Shown here: positions 16,909-24,782 of the stretch, piece after piece
How positions within the stretch are numbered: the first letter of the stretch is position 1
Layout: each line of letters opens with the position of its first letter
Origin: Sulfitobacter sp. DFL-14
GTDB taxonomy: Bacteria > Pseudomonadota > Alphaproteobacteria > Rhodobacterales > Rhodobacteraceae
NCBI RefSeq assembly: GCF_003335585.1
Contig: NZ_QBFD01000015.1
Span: forward strand, 320,304 to 384,303
Direction of reading: 5' to 3'
DNA: 64,000 nt
Position numbers and translations under genes: made by a program
The notes under the pieces: generated by a model
The model's input: the letters and a program-made list of their open reading frames with translations, nothing else
What the model was told of the DNA's origin: nothing
Database searches by the model: none

Positions 16909-17382
16909 ATGAAACGTGCTGCTTCGCGCAGAAACATTGACCGGGCAAGGACGCCATCCAGACGCGACGCAGGTTTTTCGCTGCTGGAACTTATGGTTGT
17001 GGTCGTCATCCTGTCAATTCTTGCTCTGGTGATTGTCCCCCGTGTCATTGACCGCCCCGATCAGGCCCGTGCCGCGCGTGCGCAATCGGATATCGCTGCA
17101 ATTTCCGGTGCGGTGAACCTCTACCGTCTGGACAATTTTCGCTATCCGACAACCGAACAGGGATTGGCCGCACTGGTGAACCCGCCAACCACCGATCCAC
17201 AGCCGCCGAACTGGGCAACAAATGGCTACATGGAACGGCTGCCCATCGACCCATGGGGCCAGCCCTATCAATACCTGCAACCGGGGGTCCACGGGGATTT
17301 CGACGTGTTCTCCTATGGTGCGGACGGGGTGTCAGGCGGCACCGGTCCGGATTCCGACATCGGATCATGGAACCAGAACTGA
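16909..17382 (+). CDS. gspG: Type II secretion major pseudopilin GspG
   Basis: A 157-residue pseudopilin. The ATG at 16909 has AAAAGGA eight bases upstream. A basic leader of 22 residues ends in glycine, followed by FSLLELMVVVVILSILALVI with the conserved glutamate at mature position 5. The C-terminal part has the GspG signatures YPTTEQGLAAL, DPWGQPYQY and the calcium-site region ending GPDSDIGSWNQN. It forms the shaft of the periplasmic pseudopilus. The leader is longer than the usual 6-8 residues. It overlaps gspH by 16 bases. Confidence 0.96.
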   Translation: MKRAASRRNIDRARTPSRRDAGFSLLELMVVVVILSILALVIVPRVIDRPDQARAARAQSDIAAISGAVNLYRLDNFRYPTTEQGLAALVNPPTTDPQPPNWATNGYMERLPIDPWGQPYQYLQPGVHGDFDVFSYGADGVSGGTGPDSDIGSWNQN

Positions 17383-17840
17383 AATCCAATCCTGCGCCCG
17401 ACCAGGGCTTTACCCTGATCGAATTGCTTGTTGTCATCTCGGTGCTTGCGGTGCTTTCGGTGGGGGCAACGCTGGCAGTATCCGGCCGCGGTACGGACAG
17501 CGCCGCATCGGACCGCGCCTGGTTCGAGGCACAGTTTCGCGCCCTTCAGGACCTTGCGATGCAGGGACGCAACAGCAAGGGTCTGAACATTACGCCAGAA
17601 GGCCTCGGCTTTGCCCGCAGAACGGACCAGGGCTGGGACATCGGCGACCCGGTCCGCCGCTGGCAAAGTGATGTGACCATCGCCAATCTTCAGCCGCGGC
17701 CGGGGCTGGATGAACCCCAGATCATCCTGCTGGCGAACGGGCAGACAACCGCCTTCAACATCCTGTTTTCAGGGAGCCGTGGCGCATCGCGAAGCTGCCA
17801 GAGCGACGGATGGACGGGGCTGAAATGCGGCGGCGATTGA
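17367..17840 (+). CDS. gspH: Type II secretion minor pseudopilin GspH
   Basis: A 157-residue protein starting within the end of gspG. Leader MEPELKSNPAPDQG is followed by FTLIELLVVISVLAVLSVGA with glutamate at mature position 5. The globular part (AQFRALQDLAMQGRNSKGLN, then EPQIILLANG) and the ending GWTGLKCGGD fit GspH-type minor pseudopilins. Cys near both RSCQSDGW and LKCGGD may form a disulfide. Part of the tightly overlapping gspG-K series. Confidence 0.85.
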   Translation: MEPELKSNPAPDQGFTLIELLVVISVLAVLSVGATLAVSGRGTDSAASDRAWFEAQFRALQDLAMQGRNSKGLNITPEGLGFARRTDQGWDIGDPVRRWQSDVTIANLQPRPGLDEPQIILLANGQTTAFNILFSGSRGASRSCQSDGWTGLKCGGD

Positions 17841-18196
17841 AGGGTGACAGGGGCCTGACCCTGATCGAACTGGCCGTCGCCGTGCTGGTCCTGGCAATCG
17901 GAAGCATCGCCGCCCTGCGCGCAGCCGATCAATCCCGGCTGGCCATCGGCGGTGCCGCTGACCGGCTGCTGGCGCAGATCGTGGCCCGGAACCGGGCCGA
18001 GGAACTGCGCCTGCTCCCACCCGAGGAACGCGCCGCCCTGCCAACAGAAATCACCATGGGAGGCCAGACGATCAGCCTGGCCACAACCACCAAGACGACC
18101 GCTGCCGGACTGGCCGAGACAACGGTGACGGCCCGGGCACAGCGCGGCGGCGGCGCGATTTTCGTGATCTACCTCCCGGTGGAGCCCGCATCATGA
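17810..18196 (+). CDS. gspI: Type II secretion minor pseudopilin GspI
   Basis: A 128-residue minor pseudopilin overlapping gspH by 31 bases and gspJ by four. Leader ends R-G, followed by LTLIELAVAVLVLAIGSIAA with glutamate at mature position 5. The region ARNRAEELRLLP corresponds to the GspI W/R-N-x-x-E motif. An ATG at 17825 (MRRRLK) gives a more usual leader and is equally plausible as the start; neither has a strong ribosome site. GspI nucleates the pseudopilus tip with GspJ and GspK. Confidence 0.85.
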   Translation: MDGAEMRRRLKGDRGLTLIELAVAVLVLAIGSIAALRAADQSRLAIGGAADRLLAQIVARNRAEELRLLPPEERAALPTEITMGGQTISLATTTKTTAAGLAETTVTARAQRGGGAIFVIYLPVEPAS

Positions 18197-18864
18197 CCGA
18201 TCAGCGCCGTGATACCGGGATGACCCTGATTGAACTTGTGGTGGCCATGGCGATCTTTGCACTGGTTGCCGTCATGGGGCTTCAGGGATTGACCGGCATG
18301 CTGCACATCCGGGACCGGTTGACAGAACTGGATGACAGCACCTCGGAGCTGTCACGCGCAGTCGCCCTGATGCGCAACGATCTGACAGCGATCATGCCGA
18401 TGCGGTTCTTTCCCCCGGACAGCCCGTCGGCAGAGGCAGTCGGGCAAAGCACCGATGGGCGCGTCTTTTCCCTTTCGGTTTCGGGGCAACCTGCCTTGGG
18501 CGCGCCGGAGTTGTCCGATCACCTGCAGCGCGTGGAATGGCGGCTGGCGCCCGAGGACGGCACGCTTTTCCGGCGCGTCTGGACAACACTCATCCCGGCA
18601 GACACCCAGGCCCTGCAGCCTGAAACCACAGTAATGGCCGGTGTCGAAGACCTGCGCATCCGCAGCTACTGGAGCGGCCTGGGCTGGATCGACGGGCCAA
18701 CCAATCCGGTGCTGCAGAACCGACCAGCCCCAAGCGCCGAAGAAGACGACGACCGGGTAGGCCCGGCTGCGGAAAACTACTCCGACTTCGTTCCGCTGGC
18801 GATCGAGGTTACGCTGGTCACCACAACATGGGGCGAGATCACCTTGATCGAGACACTGAAATGA
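18193..18864 (+). CDS. gspJ: Type II secretion minor pseudopilin GspJ
   Basis: A 223-residue protein starting in the gspI stop (ATGA). A short leader MTDQRRDTG precedes MTLIELVVAMAIFALVAVMG with glutamate at mature position 5. The size and features such as LQRVEWRLAPEDGTLFRRVW and DLRIRSYWSGLGWIDG fit GspJ. A variable insert (about residues 185-200, rich in Asp/Glu/Pro) precedes the end. Overlaps gspK by four bases. Confidence 0.87.
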   Translation: MTDQRRDTGMTLIELVVAMAIFALVAVMGLQGLTGMLHIRDRLTELDDSTSELSRAVALMRNDLTAIMPMRFFPPDSPSAEAVGQSTDGRVFSLSVSGQPALGAPELSDHLQRVEWRLAPEDGTLFRRVWTTLIPADTQALQPETTVMAGVEDLRIRSYWSGLGWIDGPTNPVLQNRPAPSAEEDDDRVGPAAENYSDFVPLAIEVTLVTTTWGEITLIETLK

Positions 18865-19775
18865 CCCGCCAGGCCGGTTTCGTGCTGGTGAACGCGCTGG
18901 TGATTGTTGCGGCCCTTGCCGGGGCGGCGGTGTTCCTGCTGACCCGGGCCGAAGGTGGTCGCGCGCGTTTGCAGGCCAGCCAGACCGCCGGGCAACTCAG
19001 CTATTATCTGGATGCCTTCGACGCGCTGGCGATCACCATGCTGAATGCCGACCTGATGACCAGCAATCATGATGATGCCAATGAAGCCTGGGCAAAGACC
19101 GACATCGCCGTTCCGCTGGACCGGGGCCGCGTCGCCGGCCGGATTCTGGATCAGCAGGCATTGTTCAACCTCAACTGGCTGAATGACCCGACCCATGAGG
19201 CGGCGCAGAGCGCCTTTGACAAGCTCTTGCAACGGGCCAGCCTGTCGCCCCGCGTCGGCGATCTGATCAGGGATTTCATTCAACCGGGCGGACCGGACAA
19301 CAAACGCGCCTATGCCGCGCTGACCCCGGCCCGCGCCCCGATTGGCGGTGCCCTGCTGATGTTTGACCAGATCAGCGAGATTCCCGGCCTCAGACCACAG
19401 GAAACAGACCGCCTGCGCGCCGTTGCGACTGCGCTGCCCGGCGGGCTTCCGGTGAACATCAACACCGCCTCCGTGGAGATGCTCGTGGACCTCATGCCGA
19501 CACTGCCGCCCAGCACATTGTACCAGATACTGAACACCCGCGACCGGACGCCTTTTCTGTCTGTCGATGGTTTCATCGACGCGCTGGAAGATCGCCTGGG
19601 CGAGCAGTTGCCGGAAGAATTTTCACCAGCACGCCTTACGGTGTCCTCGGAATGGTTCCGCACAGACATCGCTGCCGAACTGGACGGGCAGCAGGCAAGA
19701 CGCATGACATTGCTTTACCGTCTCAACCGCCAGAGCGGGACACATGTGCGCCTCCGGGTCAGCCAATTTGACTGA
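18861..19775 (+). CDS. gspK: Type II secretion pseudopilus tip protein GspK
   Basis: A 304-residue protein starting in the gspJ stop. The N-terminus MTRQAG then FVLVNALVIVAALAGAAVFL is a pseudopilin helix without glutamate at mature position 5, as in GspK. The large globular part contains FNLNWL, the GLRPQETDRLRA segment and LPVNINTASVEMLVDLMPTL, the helix-hairpin-helix-like SAM domain region typical of GspK. It caps the pseudopilus. A 75-base gap separates it from gspL. Confidence 0.92.
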   Translation: MTRQAGFVLVNALVIVAALAGAAVFLLTRAEGGRARLQASQTAGQLSYYLDAFDALAITMLNADLMTSNHDDANEAWAKTDIAVPLDRGRVAGRILDQQALFNLNWLNDPTHEAAQSAFDKLLQRASLSPRVGDLIRDFIQPGGPDNKRAYAALTPARAPIGGALLMFDQISEIPGLRPQETDRLRAVATALPGGLPVNINTASVEMLVDLMPTLPPSTLYQILNTRDRTPFLSVDGFIDALEDRLGEQLPEEFSPARLTVSSEWFRTDIAAELDGQQARRMTLLYRLNRQSGTHVRLRVSQFD

Positions 19776-19850
19776 CTTGGATGCCTGCCCATTGATCAAT
19801 CCTCGCGGAGCCTGCATCGTGGCACCGCATAAAAGGGCAGGATACGATAG

Positions 19851-21041
19851 GTGACCGAAGTGGCCACATATGACGCGGGCAAGGACTTTGTCGCGCTGAC
19901 CGGCGACGGCACCGCCCCCGGTGCCCAGCAGGTTGCGGTTGTCTGCGGCGCGGATGTTCCGGTCATCACTCTGGAGTTGCCGCCAGGCCTGCGCGGGCAG
20001 GCCCGCGAGCAGGTCGCCCGTCGCCAATTGCAGGACCGCGCAGGGCTGACGGCGGAAACCACCGAGATCAGGCCCATCTATCCTCCGAAGCAGAGCGAGA
20101 ATTGGTCGAAGGTCCTGATCGCGGACGCCGCCCTGTTGGCAGAGTGGAAGGCCATCGCCGGCCCCCATTGCCGCGCTGTTTTGCCCGACTACCTGACCTT
20201 GCCGACCGCCTCGGGCATCTGGTCGATGGCGATGCGGAACGACATGCTGATGGTGCGCCTTGGGCCTGACGAAGGGTTCACCGCGCAACCTGATCTGGCA
20301 ATGGTGATGCTGGAAATGCAACTTGATCAGGCCAGGGACCTCCTGCCCGGTGCCATATTATGCCTTGGCGCCGCACCGGACGGGCTGAAAGCACTTGCTG
20401 ACATCCACGATGTCCCACTCATCGCCTCCCCCGCCGACGCCAAGGGCCTGGGGCTGGAGGTGCCTGCCGTTCTCACCCATGGCGAGATTGAATTCGATCT
20501 GCGGCGCGACCCTCAGATGGCGCGGACCAAATTACGCAAACAGGTCCTGCCCTGGCGCTGGCCGCTGCTTTTCGCGCTGATTGCTGCAGGCCTGTGGTCT
20601 GCCTCTCAGGTCATCGAAACGCGGCGGATCGAAACCCGAACCGCCCAACTGAACACCCAGACCCGTGAATTGGTACGCGAGAAATTCATCCCGACGGGGC
20701 CGCTGCTGGACATGCGCATTCAGGTCAGCCAGGTGCTGGCCGAGCGTCAGCTGCGCGCAGCGGGCTGGCAGGACAAGATAACGGCGCTGGACCTTTTTGC
20801 GACAGCGGCCGGCGTTCTCAGCACCCGTGGCGTGGAAACCGATCAGGTCAGCACCGTATCCGCAACAGAGGTTGCTCTGGATGTGACAATGCCCGATTTC
20901 GCCAGCGTCGACCAACTTGCCAGCGACCTGCGCGCGGCGGGGCTGACGGTAACTGTCGTGCAATCGCGTGTCAGCGAAGGCTCCGCCGCCGTGCGCAGCG
21001 AAATCCGCCTGCGACCCCCTGAGACGGAGGCGGCAAAATGA
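19851..21041 (+). CDS. gspL: Type II secretion inner-membrane platform protein GspL
   Basis: A 396-residue bitopic protein read from a GTG with AGGATA upstream. The cytosolic half (residues 1-230) is the actin-like GspL domain that docks GspE; a single transmembrane helix lies near residues 238-257 (WPLLFALIAAGLWSASQVI); the periplasmic part ends with a ferredoxin-like fold region (LDVTMPDFASVDQLASDLRA). It overlaps gspM by four bases. Sequence conservation is low, so position and topology carry much of the call. Confidence 0.85.
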   Translation: MTEVATYDAGKDFVALTGDGTAPGAQQVAVVCGADVPVITLELPPGLRGQAREQVARRQLQDRAGLTAETTEIRPIYPPKQSENWSKVLIADAALLAEWKAIAGPHCRAVLPDYLTLPTASGIWSMAMRNDMLMVRLGPDEGFTAQPDLAMVMLEMQLDQARDLLPGAILCLGAAPDGLKALADIHDVPLIASPADAKGLGLEVPAVLTHGEIEFDLRRDPQMARTKLRKQVLPWRWPLLFALIAAGLWSASQVIETRRIETRTAQLNTQTRELVREKFIPTGPLLDMRIQVSQVLAERQLRAAGWQDKITALDLFATAAGVLSTRGVETDQVSTVSATEVALDVTMPDFASVDQLASDLRAAGLTVTVVQSRVSEGSAAVRSEIRLRPPETEAAK

Positions 21042-21529
21042 GCGGGCGGTTGATTGATTTTCTGCTTCAGCGGTCCGGGCGCGAACGGATGTTGCTGGCC
21101 GTACTCTTTGCTGTCGGCCTGCCCCTGCTTGTGATTTTTGCGGTTCTGCTGCCATTGAAGGACGGCAGGGATGCTGCGCTCGCGGAAAATGCCGAGGCCG
21201 TTGCGCTGAACATCTGGGTCCGGGACCGCGCTGCCGAACTGGACCAAATCGCCCAGGGCCCGGAACAGACCGCAACCGCACCTATCGGATCAAGCGCCAT
21301 AGAGGAAAGCCTGATCGCTGCCGGTCTGCGGCCTTTTGTCAGCGAGTTGGCGGTGGCCGATCAGGGCGTCGTCGAATTGCGGTTCGATCAGGTCAAATTC
21401 ACTGCCTTGGCAGACTGGATGTCCGCCAACAGCCGCAGTTGGGGCTATGACATCTCGTCCTTCCGCTTCGAAACAACAGAGGAATCCGGCAAGGTCAGCG
21501 CCAGACTGGCCCTGACCCCGGCCTCCTGA
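21038..21529 (+). CDS. gspM: Type II secretion inner-membrane protein GspM
   Basis: A 163-residue bitopic protein: short cytosolic N-terminus, one helix (about residues 17-39, ERMLLAVLFAVGLPLLVIFA), then a periplasmic helix and ferredoxin-like domain. Size and order after gspL match GspM, which positions GspL in the platform. It is the last gene of the first gsp transcript; the following gene is on the opposite strand with its stop only three bases away. Confidence 0.85.
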   Translation: MSGRLIDFLLQRSGRERMLLAVLFAVGLPLLVIFAVLLPLKDGRDAALAENAEAVALNIWVRDRAAELDQIAQGPEQTATAPIGSSAIEESLIAAGLRPFVSELAVADQGVVELRFDQVKFTALADWMSANSRSWGYDISSFRFETTEESGKVSARLALTPAS

Positions 21530-21532
21530 ACC

Positions 21533-22051
21533 TTACCTCATCCCGCTGAGACGCGACTGGATGCTGGCCTTGCGACCAGCCAGGCTGCCCAGGGGGTCCA
21601 GATCAGGGTTGGTCGCCAGCACTTCGGTCAGCGCCGCCTCTGCCTGCTCAAGGTAGGATTTTCCGGCCTCCCTGTCGCCTTTTGCCAGCGCCCTGAGGCC
21701 AAGTTCATGCACCGCGGTGGCCTGCACAGACAGGGCTGCCGCACGTCCATCGCCATTTTGCGACTTCGCCAGCTTGCCCGCTTCCTGCGCGGCGGCATCG
21801 AAATCACCCGCGCGCAGATAGCCATGGGAAAGCTCCAGACGGATACGCGGCTCGAACCCGCCTGCATCGGGAACAAGACGTTTGTAGACGCGGTTCGCCT
21901 TGGCAAAATCGCCGCCTTCCAAGGCGTTTCGCGCAGTAGAATACTCTGTTTCAAAGGACTTTTGACCAAGGCTGCCGTTCTCGGCACAGCTTGAGATCAG
22001 AAGGGCGCACAGAACAATCGTCCCGGCCCGGGCGTGCGTGTATACCTGCAT
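21533..22051 (-). CDS. TPR-containing lipoprotein inside the gsp cluster (candidate secretin pilotin)
   Basis: A 172-residue protein with a lipoprotein signal ending ALLISSC, giving an acylated cysteine at residue 22. The mature part consists of TPR-like helical pairs (EYSTARNALEGGDFAKANRV, LELSHGYLRAGDFDAAAQEA, LGLRALAKGDREAGKSYLEQ). It lies convergent with gspM and divergent from gspC, splitting the secretion cluster. PilF/PilW/Tgl-type pilotins that pilot type IV pilus secretins are TPR lipoproteins, so by analogy this may guide GspD to the outer membrane; no GspS-like gene is otherwise present. The function is inference; the lipoprotein and TPR calls are seen directly. Confidence 0.8.
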   Translation of the reverse strand: MQVYTHARAGTIVLCALLISSCAENGSLGQKSFETEYSTARNALEGGDFAKANRVYKRLVPDAGGFEPRIRLELSHGYLRAGDFDAAAQEAGKLAKSQNGDGRAAALSVQATAVHELGLRALAKGDREAGKSYLEQAEAALTEVLATNPDLDPLGSLAGRKASIQSRLSGMR

Positions 22052-22151
22052 TTGCCTGCTCTTTATTTATTGGTTTATTAAGTTTACCTTTACCACAGGA
22101 CGGGATTTGCGTCTACAAATCCCGCCCCAAACGCGCAGGAGCGGTGCAACA

Positions 22152-22649
22152 ATGCGACTGATAGCTGCGATTATGACACTGATTGCCCTCGCCGCCTCGG
22201 GGCTGGCGGGTCAAAAGCTTCATGAAACGCTGAACACCCCAGGCGACGAAGTCACAGGCGTCCGTGTCACGGATGGAGAGGTTGCCGAACCGCAACCACC
22301 GGCCCAGCCGCCAAGGCCAAGGCGCTGGCCCGCCGTGTTCGGAGAGCTTCAGCCCCCCAAACCGCCACCCGCTGCCGAACCGCAGCCCCCTGCCCCGACA
22401 CCCGAACCTCAGCCGCCGCGCCCCCCGCTGGACAGCCTCGGCTATGCCCTGAAAGGTGTTGTGCGCGTGGATCAGAAGATCTGGGCGATGGTGTCGCATC
22501 CCACCGGCGATCAACTGATGCGGGTGGGCGACACGCTCAGCAACGGGGCGACCGTCAAGCGCATCGACGAGCAGGGCGTGTGGGTCGACAACGGGGGCGA
22601 TGATCTTGCGCTCCTCGGATTTGTCGAGGAAAAGCAACCGCCCGGCTGA
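22152..22649 (+). CDS. gspC: Type II secretion protein GspC (short form, HR domain without PDZ)
   Basis: A 165-residue protein starting at the ATG at 22152 with AGGAGCGG upstream. One N-terminal helix (MRLIAAIMTLIALAASGLAG) is followed by a long Pro/Gln/Pro linker (about residues 47-95) and a C-terminal HR domain (SLGYALKGVVRVDQKIWAMV, MRVGDTL, VKRIDEQGVWVDN). This is the GspC arrangement that links the platform to GspD, but it stops after HR; the usual C-terminal PDZ or coiled coil is missing. Adjacent to gspD-E-F. Confidence 0.78.
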   Translation: MRLIAAIMTLIALAASGLAGQKLHETLNTPGDEVTGVRVTDGEVAEPQPPAQPPRPRRWPAVFGELQPPKPPPAAEPQPPAPTPEPQPPRPPLDSLGYALKGVVRVDQKIWAMVSHPTGDQLMRVGDTLSNGATVKRIDEQGVWVDNGGDDLALLGFVEEKQPPG

Positions 22650-22802
22650 CATAGCCGCGCGACCGATTGGCCACAGCCTGCGGGATTGCGCATGAAAGAC
22701 GTGCATCGCTGTCGATTATGCGCTAGGATTCAAGCCAATACATGGCAAATCCCCGAATGCGGTCATCAAGAACCTGCACCGGGCTTGAGGCAGAGAGCGG
22801 TC

Positions 22803-24782
22803 ATGAAACGTATTTTATCCCTGAGGGCGGCAATGCTGGCCCTTTCTATGGCATGTTGTCAGGCCCTCGCATGGGTTGTGGTCACGGCCCCCCCGGCTGC
22901 TGCTCAGATTGAACTGGATCTGCGCGATGCGGATCTGCGCAGCTTTGTCGAGATCGTGTCAGAGGCAACCAACCGCAGCTTTGTGCTGGACCCCAATGTG
23001 CGCGGCACCGTCACCGTGCTGGCCCCGGATACGCTGACCCCGGCCGAACTCTACGACGTCTTCCTGAACGTTCTTGAACTGAACCGGCTGACCATCGTGC
23101 AGGGTTCCAGCGTCGACCGGATCGTCCCGATGAACGTTGCGCGCGAACTGTCCTCCGGCCCGGCACGGACAGCACCCAAAGGCTTCGAGACCCGGGTGAT
23201 CGAGGTCAACAATGTACCGCTGACAGAGATCATCGAAGTGATCCGCCCCCTGCTCCCGGCAGAGGCAGTCCTGTCCCCCGTTCCGGGATCCAACCTGCTG
23301 ATCCTGTCGGACAGGGGCCAGAACCACGCCCGGATCGAAGCCTTGATCCGCCGTCTGGACACCCCGCGTGAACGGCCCATCGAAATGGTACGCCTGCGCA
23401 ATGCGGATGCCGCTGAGGTGCTGCAGGTGATCCAGTCCATGCAGATCGTTCCCGACGACGCGGCTGTCTCGATCGACCGGCGTTCCAATGCGCTGATCGT
23501 CTCCGGCTCTGACAGCCTGGTGCAGCAGATCCGCACGCTTGCCTCGCGGCTGGACACGCAGAACGCCAATGTCGCCTCCCGCGCGATAGAGCTGAACTAT
23601 GCCGATGCCACCCGCCTCGCGGATGTGGTGACCCGCGCCATTACCAACGAACAACGTGCGGAAACCGACGCGGTTGTGCGCATCATCCCGGAGACGCAGA
23701 CAAATACCTTGCTGATCTCTGCCCCGCCCGAACAGATGAGCGACATCATCGAAATGGTGCATTTCCTTGATCGCCGCCCCACGCAGGTGCTGGTCGAAGC
23801 GGTCATCTTTGAAATGTCGGTCATTGGCTTCGCCGACCTGTCCGCGCAATTCGGCGCAATCCTCAATGACGCGATCATTGGTGGCGTAGAGTTCACTCTG
23901 GACGGGCGTCCCAGCCTGACAAGTCTTGTGTCCTCCGTTCTGAACAACACGACAAACACCGTACCGACGCCGGGCAACGGCGGCTTTTTCGGCGTCGGCG
24001 CGCGCAATTCCAGTGGTGAGGGCATCGTCGGGCTGCTCAGCGCCATCGCCTCCACGAATTCGACCCGCCTTTTGTCCACCCCCTCGATCATGACCCTGAA
24101 CAACCAGGAAGCCGAGATCGTGGTGGCGCAGAACGTGCCGTTCGTGACCGGTTCCTTCGCCCAGGTTGGCGAAACCGCCCAGCCGGACAACCCGTTCCAG
24201 ACGATCGAACGCCAGGATGTGGGCCTGACCCTCAAGGTGACACCGCAGATCAACGCGGACCGCACCGTGCGGATGGAGATCGAACAGGAAGTATCGAACC
24301 TGACCAACAGCACTTCCTCAGCGGGGGGAGAGATCACGGCACGCCGCGCTCTGTCCACAACCGTTCTGGTGCGCGACGGCAATGTGATCATGTTGGGCGG
24401 GCTGTTGGAAAATGGCTCCGGGTCCGTGTCGCAGCGGGTTCCCGGGCTCAGCAAATTGCCACTTGTCGGTGGTCTGTTCCGGGGCAAGAACGCCAACAAG
24501 AACCAGCGCGTGCTGCTGGTCATGTTGCGCCCGCGGGTGGTCAAGGATGACCACGAGGCCCGCAAGATCACCACTGCGCTTGCCCGTGAGGCGAAAAACG
24601 CAACCCTTGCGCTGCAACCCCCCGATGATGGACAGTACCCGAAGACGCCCAGTGGCACCCTGCCCTTCGATGGCGTGGATTTGAACCAACCCTTTGACGC
24701 CGGATTTGTCGATGACTTTGCGCAAAACCGAAACTATCCCCCCCTCCCGACCCGGCTTCGGTTCAAAGGAGGACGTGACTGA
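22803..24782 (+). CDS. gspD: Type II secretion outer-membrane secretin GspD
   Basis: A 659-residue protein. The ATG at 22803 begins a signal peptide ending APPAAAQ. N0 (IELDLRDADLRSFVEIVSEA) is followed by N1-N3 repeats (VIEVNNVPLTEIIEVIRPLL; MVRLRNADAAEVLQVIQSM; IELNYADATRLADVVTRA) and the secretin core with STNSTRLLSTPSIMTLNNQE, VPFVTGSF, VGLTLKVTPQI and the VPGLSKLPLVGGLFRGKN signature. It ends shortly after the core with a Pro/Asp-rich tail rather than a clear S-domain. It forms the outer-membrane pore. Confidence 0.96.
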   Translation: MKRILSLRAAMLALSMACCQALAWVVVTAPPAAAQIELDLRDADLRSFVEIVSEATNRSFVLDPNVRGTVTVLAPDTLTPAELYDVFLNVLELNRLTIVQGSSVDRIVPMNVARELSSGPARTAPKGFETRVIEVNNVPLTEIIEVIRPLLPAEAVLSPVPGSNLLILSDRGQNHARIEALIRRLDTPRERPIEMVRLRNADAAEVLQVIQSMQIVPDDAAVSIDRRSNALIVSGSDSLVQQIRTLASRLDTQNANVASRAIELNYADATRLADVVTRAITNEQRAETDAVVRIIPETQTNTLLISAPPEQMSDIIEMVHFLDRRPTQVLVEAVIFEMSVIGFADLSAQFGAILNDAIIGGVEFTLDGRPSLTSLVSSVLNNTTNTVPTPGNGGFFGVGARNSSGEGIVGLLSAIASTNSTRLLSTPSIMTLNNQEAEIVVAQNVPFVTGSFAQVGETAQPDNPFQTIERQDVGLTLKVTPQINADRTVRMEIEQEVSNLTNSTSSAGGEITARRALSTTVLVRDGNVIMLGGLLENGSGSVSQRVPGLSKLPLVGGLFRGKNANKNQRVLLVMLRPRVVKDDHEARKITTALAREAKNATLALQPPDDGQYPKTPSGTLPFDGVDLNQPFDAGFVDDFAQNRNYPPLPTRLRFKGGRD

